From Paralithodes platypus (lineage: Eukaryota > Arthropoda > Malacostraca > Decapoda > Lithodidae): 64,000 bases of DNA. Of the stretch, positions 53,591 to 62,777 are shown one piece after another. The notes under the pieces are model-generated. The model saw nothing but the letters and a program-made list of their open reading frames with translations, had not been told where the DNA came from and did not search any database. The translations under genes and the position numbers were made by a program. Positions within the stretch are counted from its first letter, which is position 1. Every line of letters begins with the position of its first letter. The stretch covers positions 25,451,014 through 25,515,013 of the forward strand of contig CM064501.1 in assembly GCA_032716605.1 (NCBI GenBank). Reading direction: 5' to 3'.

Positions 53591-56500
53591 TATGAGGCCA
53601 ACCTGGTAAATGCAATCTTTGATCCGTGGCAGTGGGTAGGTATCGTTCTTTGTGACAGCATTAACTTGCCTATAGTCCCTACAAAACCTATGTCTCCCGT
53701 CTGGCTTTGGCACAAGTATGACCGGACTACTCCACTGGCTGAAGGCCCTTGTGATCAGCTGGTTTGAAAAAATTAAGTCAAGCTCGACCTGCAGTATACT
53801 CCTGCGTTGTGGTGAGACACGGTAGGGGGATAGTTTAATGGGAGTTGCATCCCCTACGTCGATGTCGTGCACGGCCAAAGAAGTGAGCCCTGGAGTATCA
53901 CGGAACACACTGGGAGACTGAGATAAAACAGAGATTAGTTGGTTCGCTTGATCAGAGGGAAGATGATATAGTTTAGATGGTAATTCCCTCCAAGCCACTG
54001 AATTATACTGAAAGTTGGATAGGCTACATGACAAGTCAAAGTCTGCATGGATACCTTCAGGCTCTGGAACAGTCTGTTGCGGGTCAGTAAGAGAACTGAA
54101 GACTTCATCCGCACCAGGCTGTCCACAGGTCCTGACATTCACTGCCACAGTGTGAGAATCTGGAAGAGAGGAATCAGGGGACCTATGGTAAGGTTTCAAC
54201 ATATTTATATGGAATACTTGCGTGGGCTTTCTCCTGTCTGGGGTAGTTACTAGATAATCGGTAATGCTCACCCTCCGAATGATCTTATATGGGCCCCTGA
54301 ACTTGGCAGATATAGGTTGGCCAAAAAGGGGGAGCTGGACCAAAACCTCATCACCGGGCTGAAACTCCCTCTCACGGGCTTTTCTGTCATACCATTTCTT
54401 CATCGAGCTTTTAGCACCTGTCAAGTTTTGAGCGGCAAACTCCCATGAGGATCTCAGCTGGGTTTTGAAATCTGAAACATACTTGAGGAGGTTTTGGTTC
54501 CCCTCCTGGCCAACTAGGCTATCCTGCAATAGTTGCAAAGGACCTCTTACCTGGTGACCGAAAACTAGCTCATTAGGGGAAAAACCCAGGGATTCAGTTG
54601 GAACCTCACGAGTAGCAAATAAAAGAAAAGGTACCCCCTTATCCCACTCAACTCCGGTCTCTGTACAATATTTACGTAACATTCCCTTTAATGTCTGATG
54701 ATATCGTTCGAGAACCCCTTGACTCTCTGGGTGGTAGGTGCTAGACTTAACATGCTCGATACCCAACTCCTTCAGGGACTGCTGGAAAATGTTAGAGGTA
54801 AAATTAGTTCCTTGATCACTTTGCACCTCATGGGGTAAACCCATTCTGGCGAAGAATTTGAGCAGTTCCTTGATGACAGTTGGAGCAGAGGTAGTCCTTA
54901 AGGGTATAGCCTCTGGGTAGCGAGTTGCCATGTCCATGATAGTTAATAAATAAATGTTACCTTGGGAAGTCTTAGGCAATGGGCCTACAATGTCCACTAC
55001 CACCCGAGTAAAAGGATTCTCGAAAACGGGCAAGGGCACCAGAGGATGTACAGGCACCTTCTGATTGGGTTTTCCTGTCATCTGGCAAGTGTGACACACT
55101 CTACAAAACTCCACTACATCTGCACGCATTCCTGGCCAGTAAAAGTGGGCTCTGATTCTGTCTAGAGTTTTTCTCACACCTAGGTGTCCTGCCAATGGTA
55201 TACAATGTGCCATTTCCATGATATCTCTACGACAAGGTTTGGGGACTACTACTTGATGGACGTCCCAAGCCCCGTCATCGATTGATCTGTGTGGCGGTCT
55301 CCATCTACGCCACAATACTCCTCCTTTGAGGTAGAAACATTCACCACCCTCCTTCTCACATTCCTCTTCACTCACGGACCTGGCAGCTAACTCCTTGCAT
55401 TCACTATCATCTCTCTGTAGCTCTACCAGGCCACTAGGACAATTTGGAGGGGTTTCATGGTCATCGTTAGGGTCAAGATGAGCCATAAAGGTGTCAGATA
55501 AATCCACCTCAGTCACATCATTAGGCACAGTTGGAGCGTCATTCACACTCTCATCATCCCTGTCATCAACTCTTACATTCGGTACATTTCTGTCTGAGGG
55601 AACTGCTACTTGAGACATTGAACGTGAGACAGCACACACAGGGAAAATAGTTGGCAACTCCTTGTCGAGCTCACCGGTTAGTGGCTCGTTAACAGGGGAA
55701 AGTGACAAAATGGGGTCTGGTCGGACCTTCTCACCTGCTACATCATTCCCCAAAAGGAGTGTTACCCCAGGCACAGGGATATCTTGGGACCTACACAAAG
55801 CTATGGTGGCCTCACCCTGTAGTAACTCACATTCAATTTCGCCTTTTACCAAGTGTGCATAAAATTGGCCTCCAGCACCTCTCATTACAACTGGTTCGCC
55901 AGGTGGGCACTCAGTGTAAGGATTCACCATGAGGGTGCTAGTAGAACCGTTGTCTCTCAGAATTTTTACCTCATGCATACAACCATTTAATCTCACGTTG
56001 CCAGATGAAATAAAGGGACGGTAACTGTCCTGCACTGATGGTGAAATTATTATTGGCTTAACCCTAGTGGGTTGCACCACACATGCTACTACACCCCTGT
56101 ATAGATGATTTACGTTAGCTGCTAGGTACTCCTTCTGTCGGGAGTCCTGCATTAAAGGAACGTTTGGTGCTAGGTACTCCTTCTGTCGGGAGTCCTGCAT
56201 TAAAGGAACGTTTGGTGCTAGGTACTCCTTCTGTCGGGAGTCCTGCATTACAGGCACATATGGAGTTTGAGATACGGCGGCAACTGTCTGCCCCGATCTC
56301 TCGGTTCTCTCCTTGGCCCAGCACTGATAAGCTAGGTGGCCTCTCTTGCCACAAAAAGTACATACTTTAGGGATAACGGGAACGTTCCCTCTTTGAGCAT
56401 TACTATTACTTTGGGGCCCACCTCTGTTACCATTGCCCTGAGTCGCATTTTTAGTTGGGGGAACAATTCTATTTTGGCTAGCTGGGGAAGACGTTATAGG

Positions 56501-57541
56501 CTTGTGACTGGGTCTGTCAGATTTGTGATTGGGATACTTAAAATTAGAGCTAGAATTATCGTAGGGCTTCTTTCCACAAAATCTGTTGTTGAGCACGTAT
56601 GTGTCAGCCATGTCAGCGGCGTCAGCAAGACAATCTACCTTTTTCCCCTTTAAATGATAGGATACAGAAGAATCAATTTTCCATAGGAAATTTTCTAACA
56701 GGACCAACTCCTTCAGATCGTTGTAGCTTGTGACTTTCTTACTCTTGACCCAATGATTGAAAGTTTTAGTCATGGTCCTGGCAAATACCTTATGGGTTTC
56801 TTCTACTTTCTTCTGGTTTTTACGGAAAGATTGCCTGTAAGCCTCAGGCTGCAATTGATAGGTTTTTAGGATAGCTTCTTTGAGATTGTCATAATCCTGC
56901 CTAACTTCTGCTACTTCTGACAAATACGTGGCTCGAGCCTGCCCTGTCAAAACGGTTTGTAACATAAAAGGCCATTGATCTCTTGTCCACTTCATACCTC
57001 CAGCAACTTCCTCAAACAAAACAAAGAAATCCTGCACATTATCCTCAGTGAAAGGTGGAATGACACTGGTCATAGTTAATCCCAGAGGGGGAGCAATTAA
57101 GGGAGCATTTGTATTGACATTTAGTTGAGCCGTTTGATATTGATATTGATATTGTTCGGTCGTTGCACTGGCTTGTTCTTCGATATTTGCTCTGGCTTGT
57201 TCGGATTCATTTATTCTTAGTTCTAGTTTGGCTTGTTCGGTCTTTATTCTGGCTAGTTCCAGTACTTGATCACCGGTCAAACCAGGTGGCAATTGTTCAT
57301 CAAGTTGGCTGGGTTTACTCGAGATCCCACCAACTGCTCCGTCACCCTCCCCGCCTTCTACAGGGAACAGGTGGGTTTTTATGGTCTGAGCCACCTCTAC
57401 TTTGGACATGTTTGAGACAGTTAACTGGAGATGTGAGGCAAGCACTTTCAGTTCAGATTTTGACAGATGGTCAATATCAGGGGCTGTGGGTTCTGATTCT
57501 ATGAAAACTCGAGCATCTTCGTCATTAATTAGTTGAGGCAT
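53582..57541 (-). CDS. Gypsy-class gag-protease-integrase polyprotein with RT stub (element B, copy 1)
   Basis: 1319 codons, no internal stop. Gag: residues 1-390, with a glutamate/alanine-rich coiled-coil stretch at about 95-135 and a capsid-like block (IPPFTEDNVQDFFVLFEEVA); CCHC knuckle at 394-407. A 16-residue repeat with MQDSRQKEYLA occurs three times at about 427-474. The protease triad position reads D530-N531-G532, not DTG. Integrase: zinc domain with H, AGHLG, CHTC at 816-819; D850, D909, E945, 35 residues between the last two. The C-terminal integrase domain is followed by the RT N-terminus (SPYRVSPQRR, VPKPDG, DYRQVNAV) and a stop. RT remnants in another frame follow to about 53407 and end before the YxDD box. 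Confidence 0.85.
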   Translation of the reverse strand: MPQLINDEDARVFIESEPTAPDIDHLSKSELKVLASHLQLTVSNMSKVEVAQTIKTHLFPVEGGEGDGAVGGISSKPSQLDEQLPPGLTGDQVLELARIKTEQAKLELRINESEQARANIEEQASATTEQYQYQYQTAQLNVNTNAPLIAPPLGLTMTSVIPPFTEDNVQDFFVLFEEVAGGMKWTRDQWPFMLQTVLTGQARATYLSEVAEVRQDYDNLKEAILKTYQLQPEAYRQSFRKNQKKVEETHKVFARTMTKTFNHWVKSKKVTSYNDLKELVLLENFLWKIDSSVSYHLKGKKVDCLADAADMADTYVLNNRFCGKKPYDNSSSNFKYPNHKSDRPSHKPITSSPASQNRIVPPTKNATQGNGNRGGPQSNSNAQRGNVPVIPKVCTFCGKRGHLAYQCWAKERTERSGQTVAAVSQTPYVPVMQDSRQKEYLAPNVPLMQDSRQKEYLAPNVPLMQDSRQKEYLAANVNHLYRGVVACVVQPTRVKPIIISPSVQDSYRPFISSGNVRLNGCMHEVKILRDNGSTSTLMVNPYTECPPGEPVVMRGAGGQFYAHLVKGEIECELLQGEATIALCRSQDIPVPGVTLLLGNDVAGEKVRPDPILSLSPVNEPLTGELDKELPTIFPVCAVSRSMSQVAVPSDRNVPNVRVDDRDDESVNDAPTVPNDVTEVDLSDTFMAHLDPNDDHETPPNCPSGLVELQRDDSECKELAARSVSEEECEKEGGECFYLKGGVLWRRWRPPHRSIDDGAWDVHQVVVPKPCRRDIMEMAHCIPLAGHLGVRKTLDRIRAHFYWPGMRADVVEFCRVCHTCQMTGKPNQKVPVHPLVPLPVFENPFTRVVVDIVGPLPKTSQGNIYLLTIMDMATRYPEAIPLRTTSAPTVIKELLKFFARMGLPHEVQSDQGTNFTSNIFQQSLKELGIEHVKSSTYHPESQGVLERYHQTLKGMLRKYCTETGVEWDKGVPFLLFATREVPTESLGFSPNELVFGHQVRGPLQLLQDSLVGQEGNQNLLKYVSDFKTQLRSSWEFAAQNLTGAKSSMKKWYDRKAREREFQPGDEVLVQLPLFGQPISAKFRGPYKIIRRVSITDYLVTTPDRRKPTQVFHINMLKPYHRSPDSSLPDSHTVAVNVRTCGQPGADEVFSSLTDPQQTVPEPEGIHADFDLSCSLSNFQYNSVAWRELPSKLYHLPSDQANQLISVLSQSPSVFRDTPGLTSLAVHDIDVGDATPIKLSPYRVSPQRRSILQVELDLIFSNQLITRAFSQWSSPVILVPKPDGRHRFCRDYRQVNAVTKNDTYPLPRIKDCIYQVGLIQQ
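56121..56264 (-). repeat. 48-bp coding repeat, three copies, in gag/protease linker
   Basis: Three tandem 48-bp units code a 16-residue repeat. In copy 2 (62004-62132) the second unit has one extra base, which breaks the frame. Confidence 0.9.
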
Positions 57542-57606
57542 GATTAATATTTGATTTTTAAGTAGTGAAACGGTAATGAAACTGAGTGAAACTGTATGAA
57601 ACGAAT

Positions 57607-57623
57607 CCTTGGCAAGGTCGCCA
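57607..57623 (-). other. Primer-binding site of element B
   Basis: TGGCGACCTTGCCAAGG on the minus strand, six bases after the LTR end. The opening TGGCGACC resembles the tRNA-Arg type sites of some insect Gypsy elements; the assignment is from memory and uncertain. Confidence 0.5.
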
Positions 57624-58520
57624 CTCTTCTGTTACGTATCTTGATCCTCAAGTGGTTAACTTGATGAATCTAGATAGCACAGAGATATATATTAAGGTAT
57701 CAGTCAGCTGAAGGCAAAACAAAAGTAAAATCTAATAAAATTATTTCCTGTTGTGGCTTCCTTTCCTTTTGGATCTTAGGACTTAGTATCCTTTATTGAC
57801 TGATTCTCTTTAATTATGAAAAATACTGAAACTAATTAAAGTCATGTAGTATTTATAAAGAATTATTATTTAACCGAAGCTTAGTAGGCTATGGTTATGA
57901 ACCGAAGAAGTTATATCTAAAGAAGGACTATTAATTTTATAAAAAGTCTTGAAAGATAAATATTAAAGTAAGAATATTTCTGTCTCTTACCCTTTTTGAA
58001 ATGAATAGATAGTTTTCTTATATGTCCTTTTATTTATATTTAATGTACTTATTCTTGGTTCTTGTCTTACGTTAATAGTATTATATTATTATTATCATCA
58101 GGATTAATATCAAAGTCACATAAAAAGTTAGATATATATTTAATAATTAGTTAAATGTATTTCTTAACCACTTAACATTGAGGTTTGATTATGAGTAAAT
58201 AAAGTTACAGGATCGCTTCATAGATTCGATTCAGGTCTCACTCAAATAATATGAAAAGCAAAATATAATATTTTGAAGCAAAATAATTTTCTTCAGCTTA
58301 GGAAATCACTAGAAGTAATATTAACACAGCCATGTTAGTCTAAGGCGATATTACTAAAACGAGACAATAGCATCACCGTACTAAGCACCGTTAAGCAATG
58401 TAAGCTTAATTAAAAGAAAATGAAAGAACTCGTAAGTATTAATATAAAACAATAGTATTACTTTCATCATAACCCAATTACTTAAAGAGTTGCTTTTTAG
58501 TCCACAAGTTAGTCAACTAA

Positions 58521-58700
58521 AATAGTTAAGTACATAATAATAGCGTTAACGTTAATTCGCAATCAAATAGTTAAACACATAATAGTAGCGTTAACGTTAA
58601 TTCCCAATCAAATAGTTAAGCACATAATAGTAGCGTTAACGTTAATTCCCAATCAAATAGTTAAGCACATAATAGTAGCGTTAACGTTAATTCCCAATCA
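58521..58700 (-). repeat. 45-bp tandem repeat in LTR B2, four copies
   Basis: Same repeat as 52600-52779, with a few substitutions. Confidence 0.9.
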
Positions 58701-58876
58701 AATATCTCACTAACCAACATAACGTAAGTGTTTACACGGAACACACTTAACACACACATATATAATCTGACTGACAGTCACAATCCCATTATAATACTTC
58801 ACCCCGTCTTCCTCCAGCTGCAAGTTCACCTTCCCCAACTCCAAATGAGACTGATTTGAATGCCCACAACTCGGGT

Positions 58877-58885
58877 CTTATATAC
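58877..58885 (-). promoter_or_regulatory. TATA box of LTR B2
   Basis: GTATATAAG on the minus strand, with the two inverted CCAAT motifs upstream as in LTR B1. It would drive internal copy 1. Confidence 0.6.
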
Positions 58886-59491
58886 CAAACAATGATAGTG
58901 TAGGAACGAATCAGGAGGCGGGGGGTTGGTGCCTGCTCCAATCACAGCTCCTCGAGTTGCATAGCAGGTGCCTGGTCCAATCACAGCTCCTGGCGTCGAA
59001 CATACGTCATAACGTCGGGTCATCGAGGTAGTTTGCAGGGTCCCCTATGACGCACGCAGGTGTGAAGGCTTGTTTGCAGGTATGCGGGGCGAGCTGGTTT
59101 CCCCACTCATTAGTCTGCTTCACCGTTTGGGTAGTGCGACTCCTTCAACTCTAATTCTAACTCTTAAATTAACATACAGGGCTCCGTATGTCAGACCTCC
59201 CCCCTAGAAAAGAGTTTAAGGAGTATAGTACATAATATTAAACATAATACATAAATAGATTCACCACCAGATTGGCAACAGCAAGATTATAATGAGGATA
59301 TAATAAAGATATCACCCAAAGTAGGCAACGTCTCCAGGTACCACATCAGAACATAGCCGGAACGTAGCTGGAGCGATATTCGAAGTGCAAGGCATCTCAC
59401 AGCTGAAGGCTTGACAGCGCACTACTAAAGCATGATATTTACCTCGCTACAAGGGAGAGCTAATTGCCAAAATCCTCTCATTAAATTAAAC

Positions 59492-62132
59492 TTACTGCTG
59501 TATGAGGCCAACCTGGTAAATGCAATCTTTGATCCGTGGCAGTGGGTAGGTATCGTTCTTTGTGACAGCATTAACTTGCCTATAGTCCCTACAAAACCTA
59601 TGTCTCCCGTCTGGCTTTGGCACAAGTATGACCGGACTACTCCACTGGCTGAAGGCCCTTGTGATCAGCTGGTTTGAAAAAATTAAGTCAAGCACGACCT
59701 GCAGTATACTCCTGCGTTGTGGTGAGACACGGTAGGGGGATAGTTTAATGGGAGTTGCATCCCCTACGTCGATGTCGTGCACGGCCAAAGAAGTGAGCCC
59801 TGGAGTATCACGGAACACACTGGGAGACTGAGATAAAACAGAGATTAGTTGGTTCGCTTGATCAGAGGGAAGATGACATAGTTTAGATGGTAATTCCCTC
59901 CAAGCCACTGAATTATACTGAAAGTTGGATAGGCTACATGACAAGTCAAAGTCTGCATGGATACCTTCAGGCTCTGGAACAGTCTGTTGCGGGTCAGTAA
60001 GAGAACTGAAGACTTCATCCGCACCAGGCTGTCCACAGGTCCTGACATTCACTGCCACAGTGGGAGAATCTGGAAGAGAGGAATCAGGGGACCTATGGTA
60101 AGGTTTCAACATATTTATATGGAATACTTGCGTGGGCTTTCTCCTGTCTGGGGTAGTTACTAGATAATCGGTAATGCTCACCCTCCGAATGATCTTATAT
60201 GGGCCCCTGAACTTGGCAGATAAAGGTTGGCCAAAAAGGGGGAGCTGGACCAAAACCTCATCACCGGGCTGAAACTCCCTCTCACAGGCTTTTCTGTCAT
60301 ACCATTTCTTCATGGAGCTTTTAGCCACTGTCAAGTTTTGAGCGGCAAACTCACATGAGGATCTCAGCTGGGTTTTGAAATCTGAAACATACTTGAGGAG
60401 GTTTTGGTTCCCCTCCTGGCCAACTAGGCTATCCTGCAATAGTTGCAAAGGACCTCTTACCTGGTGACCGAAAACTAGCTCATTAGGGGAAAAACCCAGG
60501 GATTCAGTTGGAACCTCACGAGTAGCAAATAAAAGAAAAGGTACCCCCTTATCCCACTCAACTCCGGTCTCTGTACAATACTTACGTAACATTCCCTTTA
60601 ATGTCTGATGATATCGTTCGAGAACCCCTTGACTCTCTGGGTGGTAGGTGCTAGACTTAACATGCTCGATACCCAACTCCTTCAGGGACTGCTGGAAAAT
60701 GTTAGAGGTAAAATTAGTTCCTTGATCACTTTGCACCTCATGGGGTAAACCCATTCTGGCGAAAAATTTGAGCAGTTCCTTGATTACAGTTGGAGCAGAG
60801 GTAGTCCTTAAGGGTATAGCCTCTGGGTAGCGAGTTGCCATGTCCATGATAGTTAATAAATAAATGTTACCTTGGGAAGTCTTAGGCAATGGGCCTACAA
60901 TGTCCACTACCACCCGAGTAAAAGGATTCTCGAAAACGGGCAAGGGCACCAGAGGATGTACAGGCACCTTCTGATTGGGTTTTCCTGTCATCTGGCAAGT
61001 GTGACACACTCTACAACACTCCACTACATCTGCACGCATTCCTGGCCAGTAAAAGTGGGCTCTGATTCTGTCTAGAGTTTTTCTCACACCTAGGTGTCCT
61101 GCCAATGGTATACAATGTGCCAGTTCCATGATATCTCTACGACAAGGTTTGGGGACTACTACTTGATGGACGTCCCAAGCCCCGTCATCGATTGATCTGT
61201 GTGGCGGTCTCCATCTACGCCACAATACTCCTCCTTTGAGGTAGAAACATTCACCACCCTCCTTCTCACATTCCTCTTCACTCACGGACCTGACAGCTAA
61301 CTCCTTGCATTCACTATCATCTCTCTGTAGCTCTACCAGGCCACTAGGACAATTTGGAGGGGTTTCATGGTCATCGTTAGGGTCAAGATGAGCCATAAAG
61401 GTGTCAGATAAATCCACCTCAGTCACATCATCAGGCACAGTTGGAGCGTCATTCACACTCTCATCATCCCTGTCATCAACTCTTACATTCGGTACATTTC
61501 TGTCTGAGGGAACTGCTACTTGAGACATTGAACGTGAGACAGCACACACAGGGAAAATAGTTGGCAACTCCTTGTCGAGCTCACCGGTTAGTGGCTCGTT
61601 AACAGGGGAAAGTGACAAAATGGGGTCTGGTCGGACCTTCTCACCTGCTACATCATTCCCCAAAAGGAGTGTTACCCCAGGCACAGGGATATCTTGGGAC
61701 CTACACAAAGCTATGGTGGCCTCACCTTTTACCAAGTGTGCATAAAATTGGCCTCCAGCACCTCTCATTACAACTGGTTCGCCAGGTGGGCACTCAGTGT
61801 AAGGATTCACCATGAGGGTGCTATTAGAACCTGTGTCTCTTAGAATTTTTACCTCATGCATACAACCATTTAATCTCACGTTGCCAGATGAAATAAAGGG
61901 ACGGTAACTGTCCTGCACTGATGGTGAAATTATTATTGGTTTAACCCTAGTGGGTTGCACCACACATGCTACTACACCCCTGTCTAGATGATTTACGTTA
62001 GCTGCTAGGTACTCCTTCTGTCGGGAGTCCTGCATTAAAGGAACTTTTGGTGCTAGGTACTCCTTCTGTCGGAGAGTCCTGCATTAAAGGAACATTTGGT
62101 GCTAGGTACTCCTTCTGTCGGGAGCCCTGCAA
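59492..62132 (-). pseudogene. Element B copy 2: protease-integrase part of the polyprotein
   Basis: An 847-codon frame (62035-59492) covers the end of the linker repeat, protease, integrase and RT stub. The protease triad here is DTG, unlike copy 1. A short in-frame deletion removes about 12 codons after the VKGE segment of the protease region compared with copy 1. The integrase zinc domain and D, D, E positions match copy 1. One extra base near 62072 in the 48-bp repeat and the downstream insertion separate it from gag. Confidence 0.85.
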
Positions 62133-62136
62133 TTAA

Positions 62137-62773
62137 CCCGGGAGCTGCGGGGAGACTCTTAAGAGTTCCCCCGGCGCACAGCGGGGAGCCTCTTAAGAGT
62201 CAGAGAAAATAAAAATCAACTTTTGACATCGAAAAAAAAAAAAAAATTTTATATATTTTTTTTTTTTTATTTTTTATTTTTTTTTGGGCCCCTGGGCCAT
62301 GCAAAATCTCAGTCCTCTACCTCCCCTCCTTCCCCACTTTCCTCCTCTCCTTCAGTTATCACCTATTTTCCCTGTTATTCCCTTATTCTGAGGTATATTT
62401 TCGTGCTAACATTAAGAAATCCGATTGGAGGGTGTGGTCATCACTGATAGCAAGCGAGTGCAATAGAGAGAGAGAGAGAGTATCGATCGACTGTGTCTCA
62501 GTGGCCTTGGGGGAAATTGGAGGGAAAGCAGATTCCCTCACCCATACATTATACAACTCGCGGGCTATATCTCTCCGATTTTGACCATCCAAACGCTGTT
62601 TTCACTCGTTTTATTGTTGTTCAGGTTAATACCTTTATAATCAACCCATAATAGGCGCATATGGATAAGTATTAATGCTATTAATGGCACAAGGAATATT
62701 TTAGGGGCGGAAACACCTCAAATACGTCAGCACAGTGGGGCGTTTCCAAATACCACCATGCGGACGTCAGAGG
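62137..62773. mobile_element. 637-bp TTAA-flanked insertion in element B copy 2
   Basis: TTAA stands at 62133-62136 and 62774-62777, and copy 1 is continuous across this point (around 56245-56255). The left end begins CCCGGGAGC and has a strong palindrome around CTCTTAAGAG near 62157 and 62194; the right end is GTCAGAGG. Terminal inverted repeats are weak. The inside holds A and T runs (62231-62285) and GA repeats near 62466. A TTAA target suggests piggyBac-type mobilisation (inference). Confidence 0.65.
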
Positions 62774-62777
62774 TTAA

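Larger units (their letters stand above)
53284..57629 (-). mobile_element. Internal region of Gypsy element B, copy 1
   Basis: Reading on the minus strand from 57629: primer-binding site, leader, a single gag-protease-integrase frame, a short degenerate start of RT, then about 120 bp without coding sense and the polypurine tract. The RT YxDD box and the whole RNase H are missing. Confidence 0.85.
57630..59193 (-). repeat. LTR of Gypsy element B, copy 2 (shared by both internal regions)
   Basis: 1564 bp, starts TGACATACGG and ends ACGTAACA on the minus strand. It serves as 5' LTR for the internal copy to its left and as 3' LTR for the internal copy to its right. The 12-bp and 1-bp differences from 51709-53283 account exactly for the length difference. 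Confidence 0.9.

Noticed and set aside
57163..57504. Plus-strand 113-codon frame
   Set aside because: Antisense of the gag coiled-coil region of element B.
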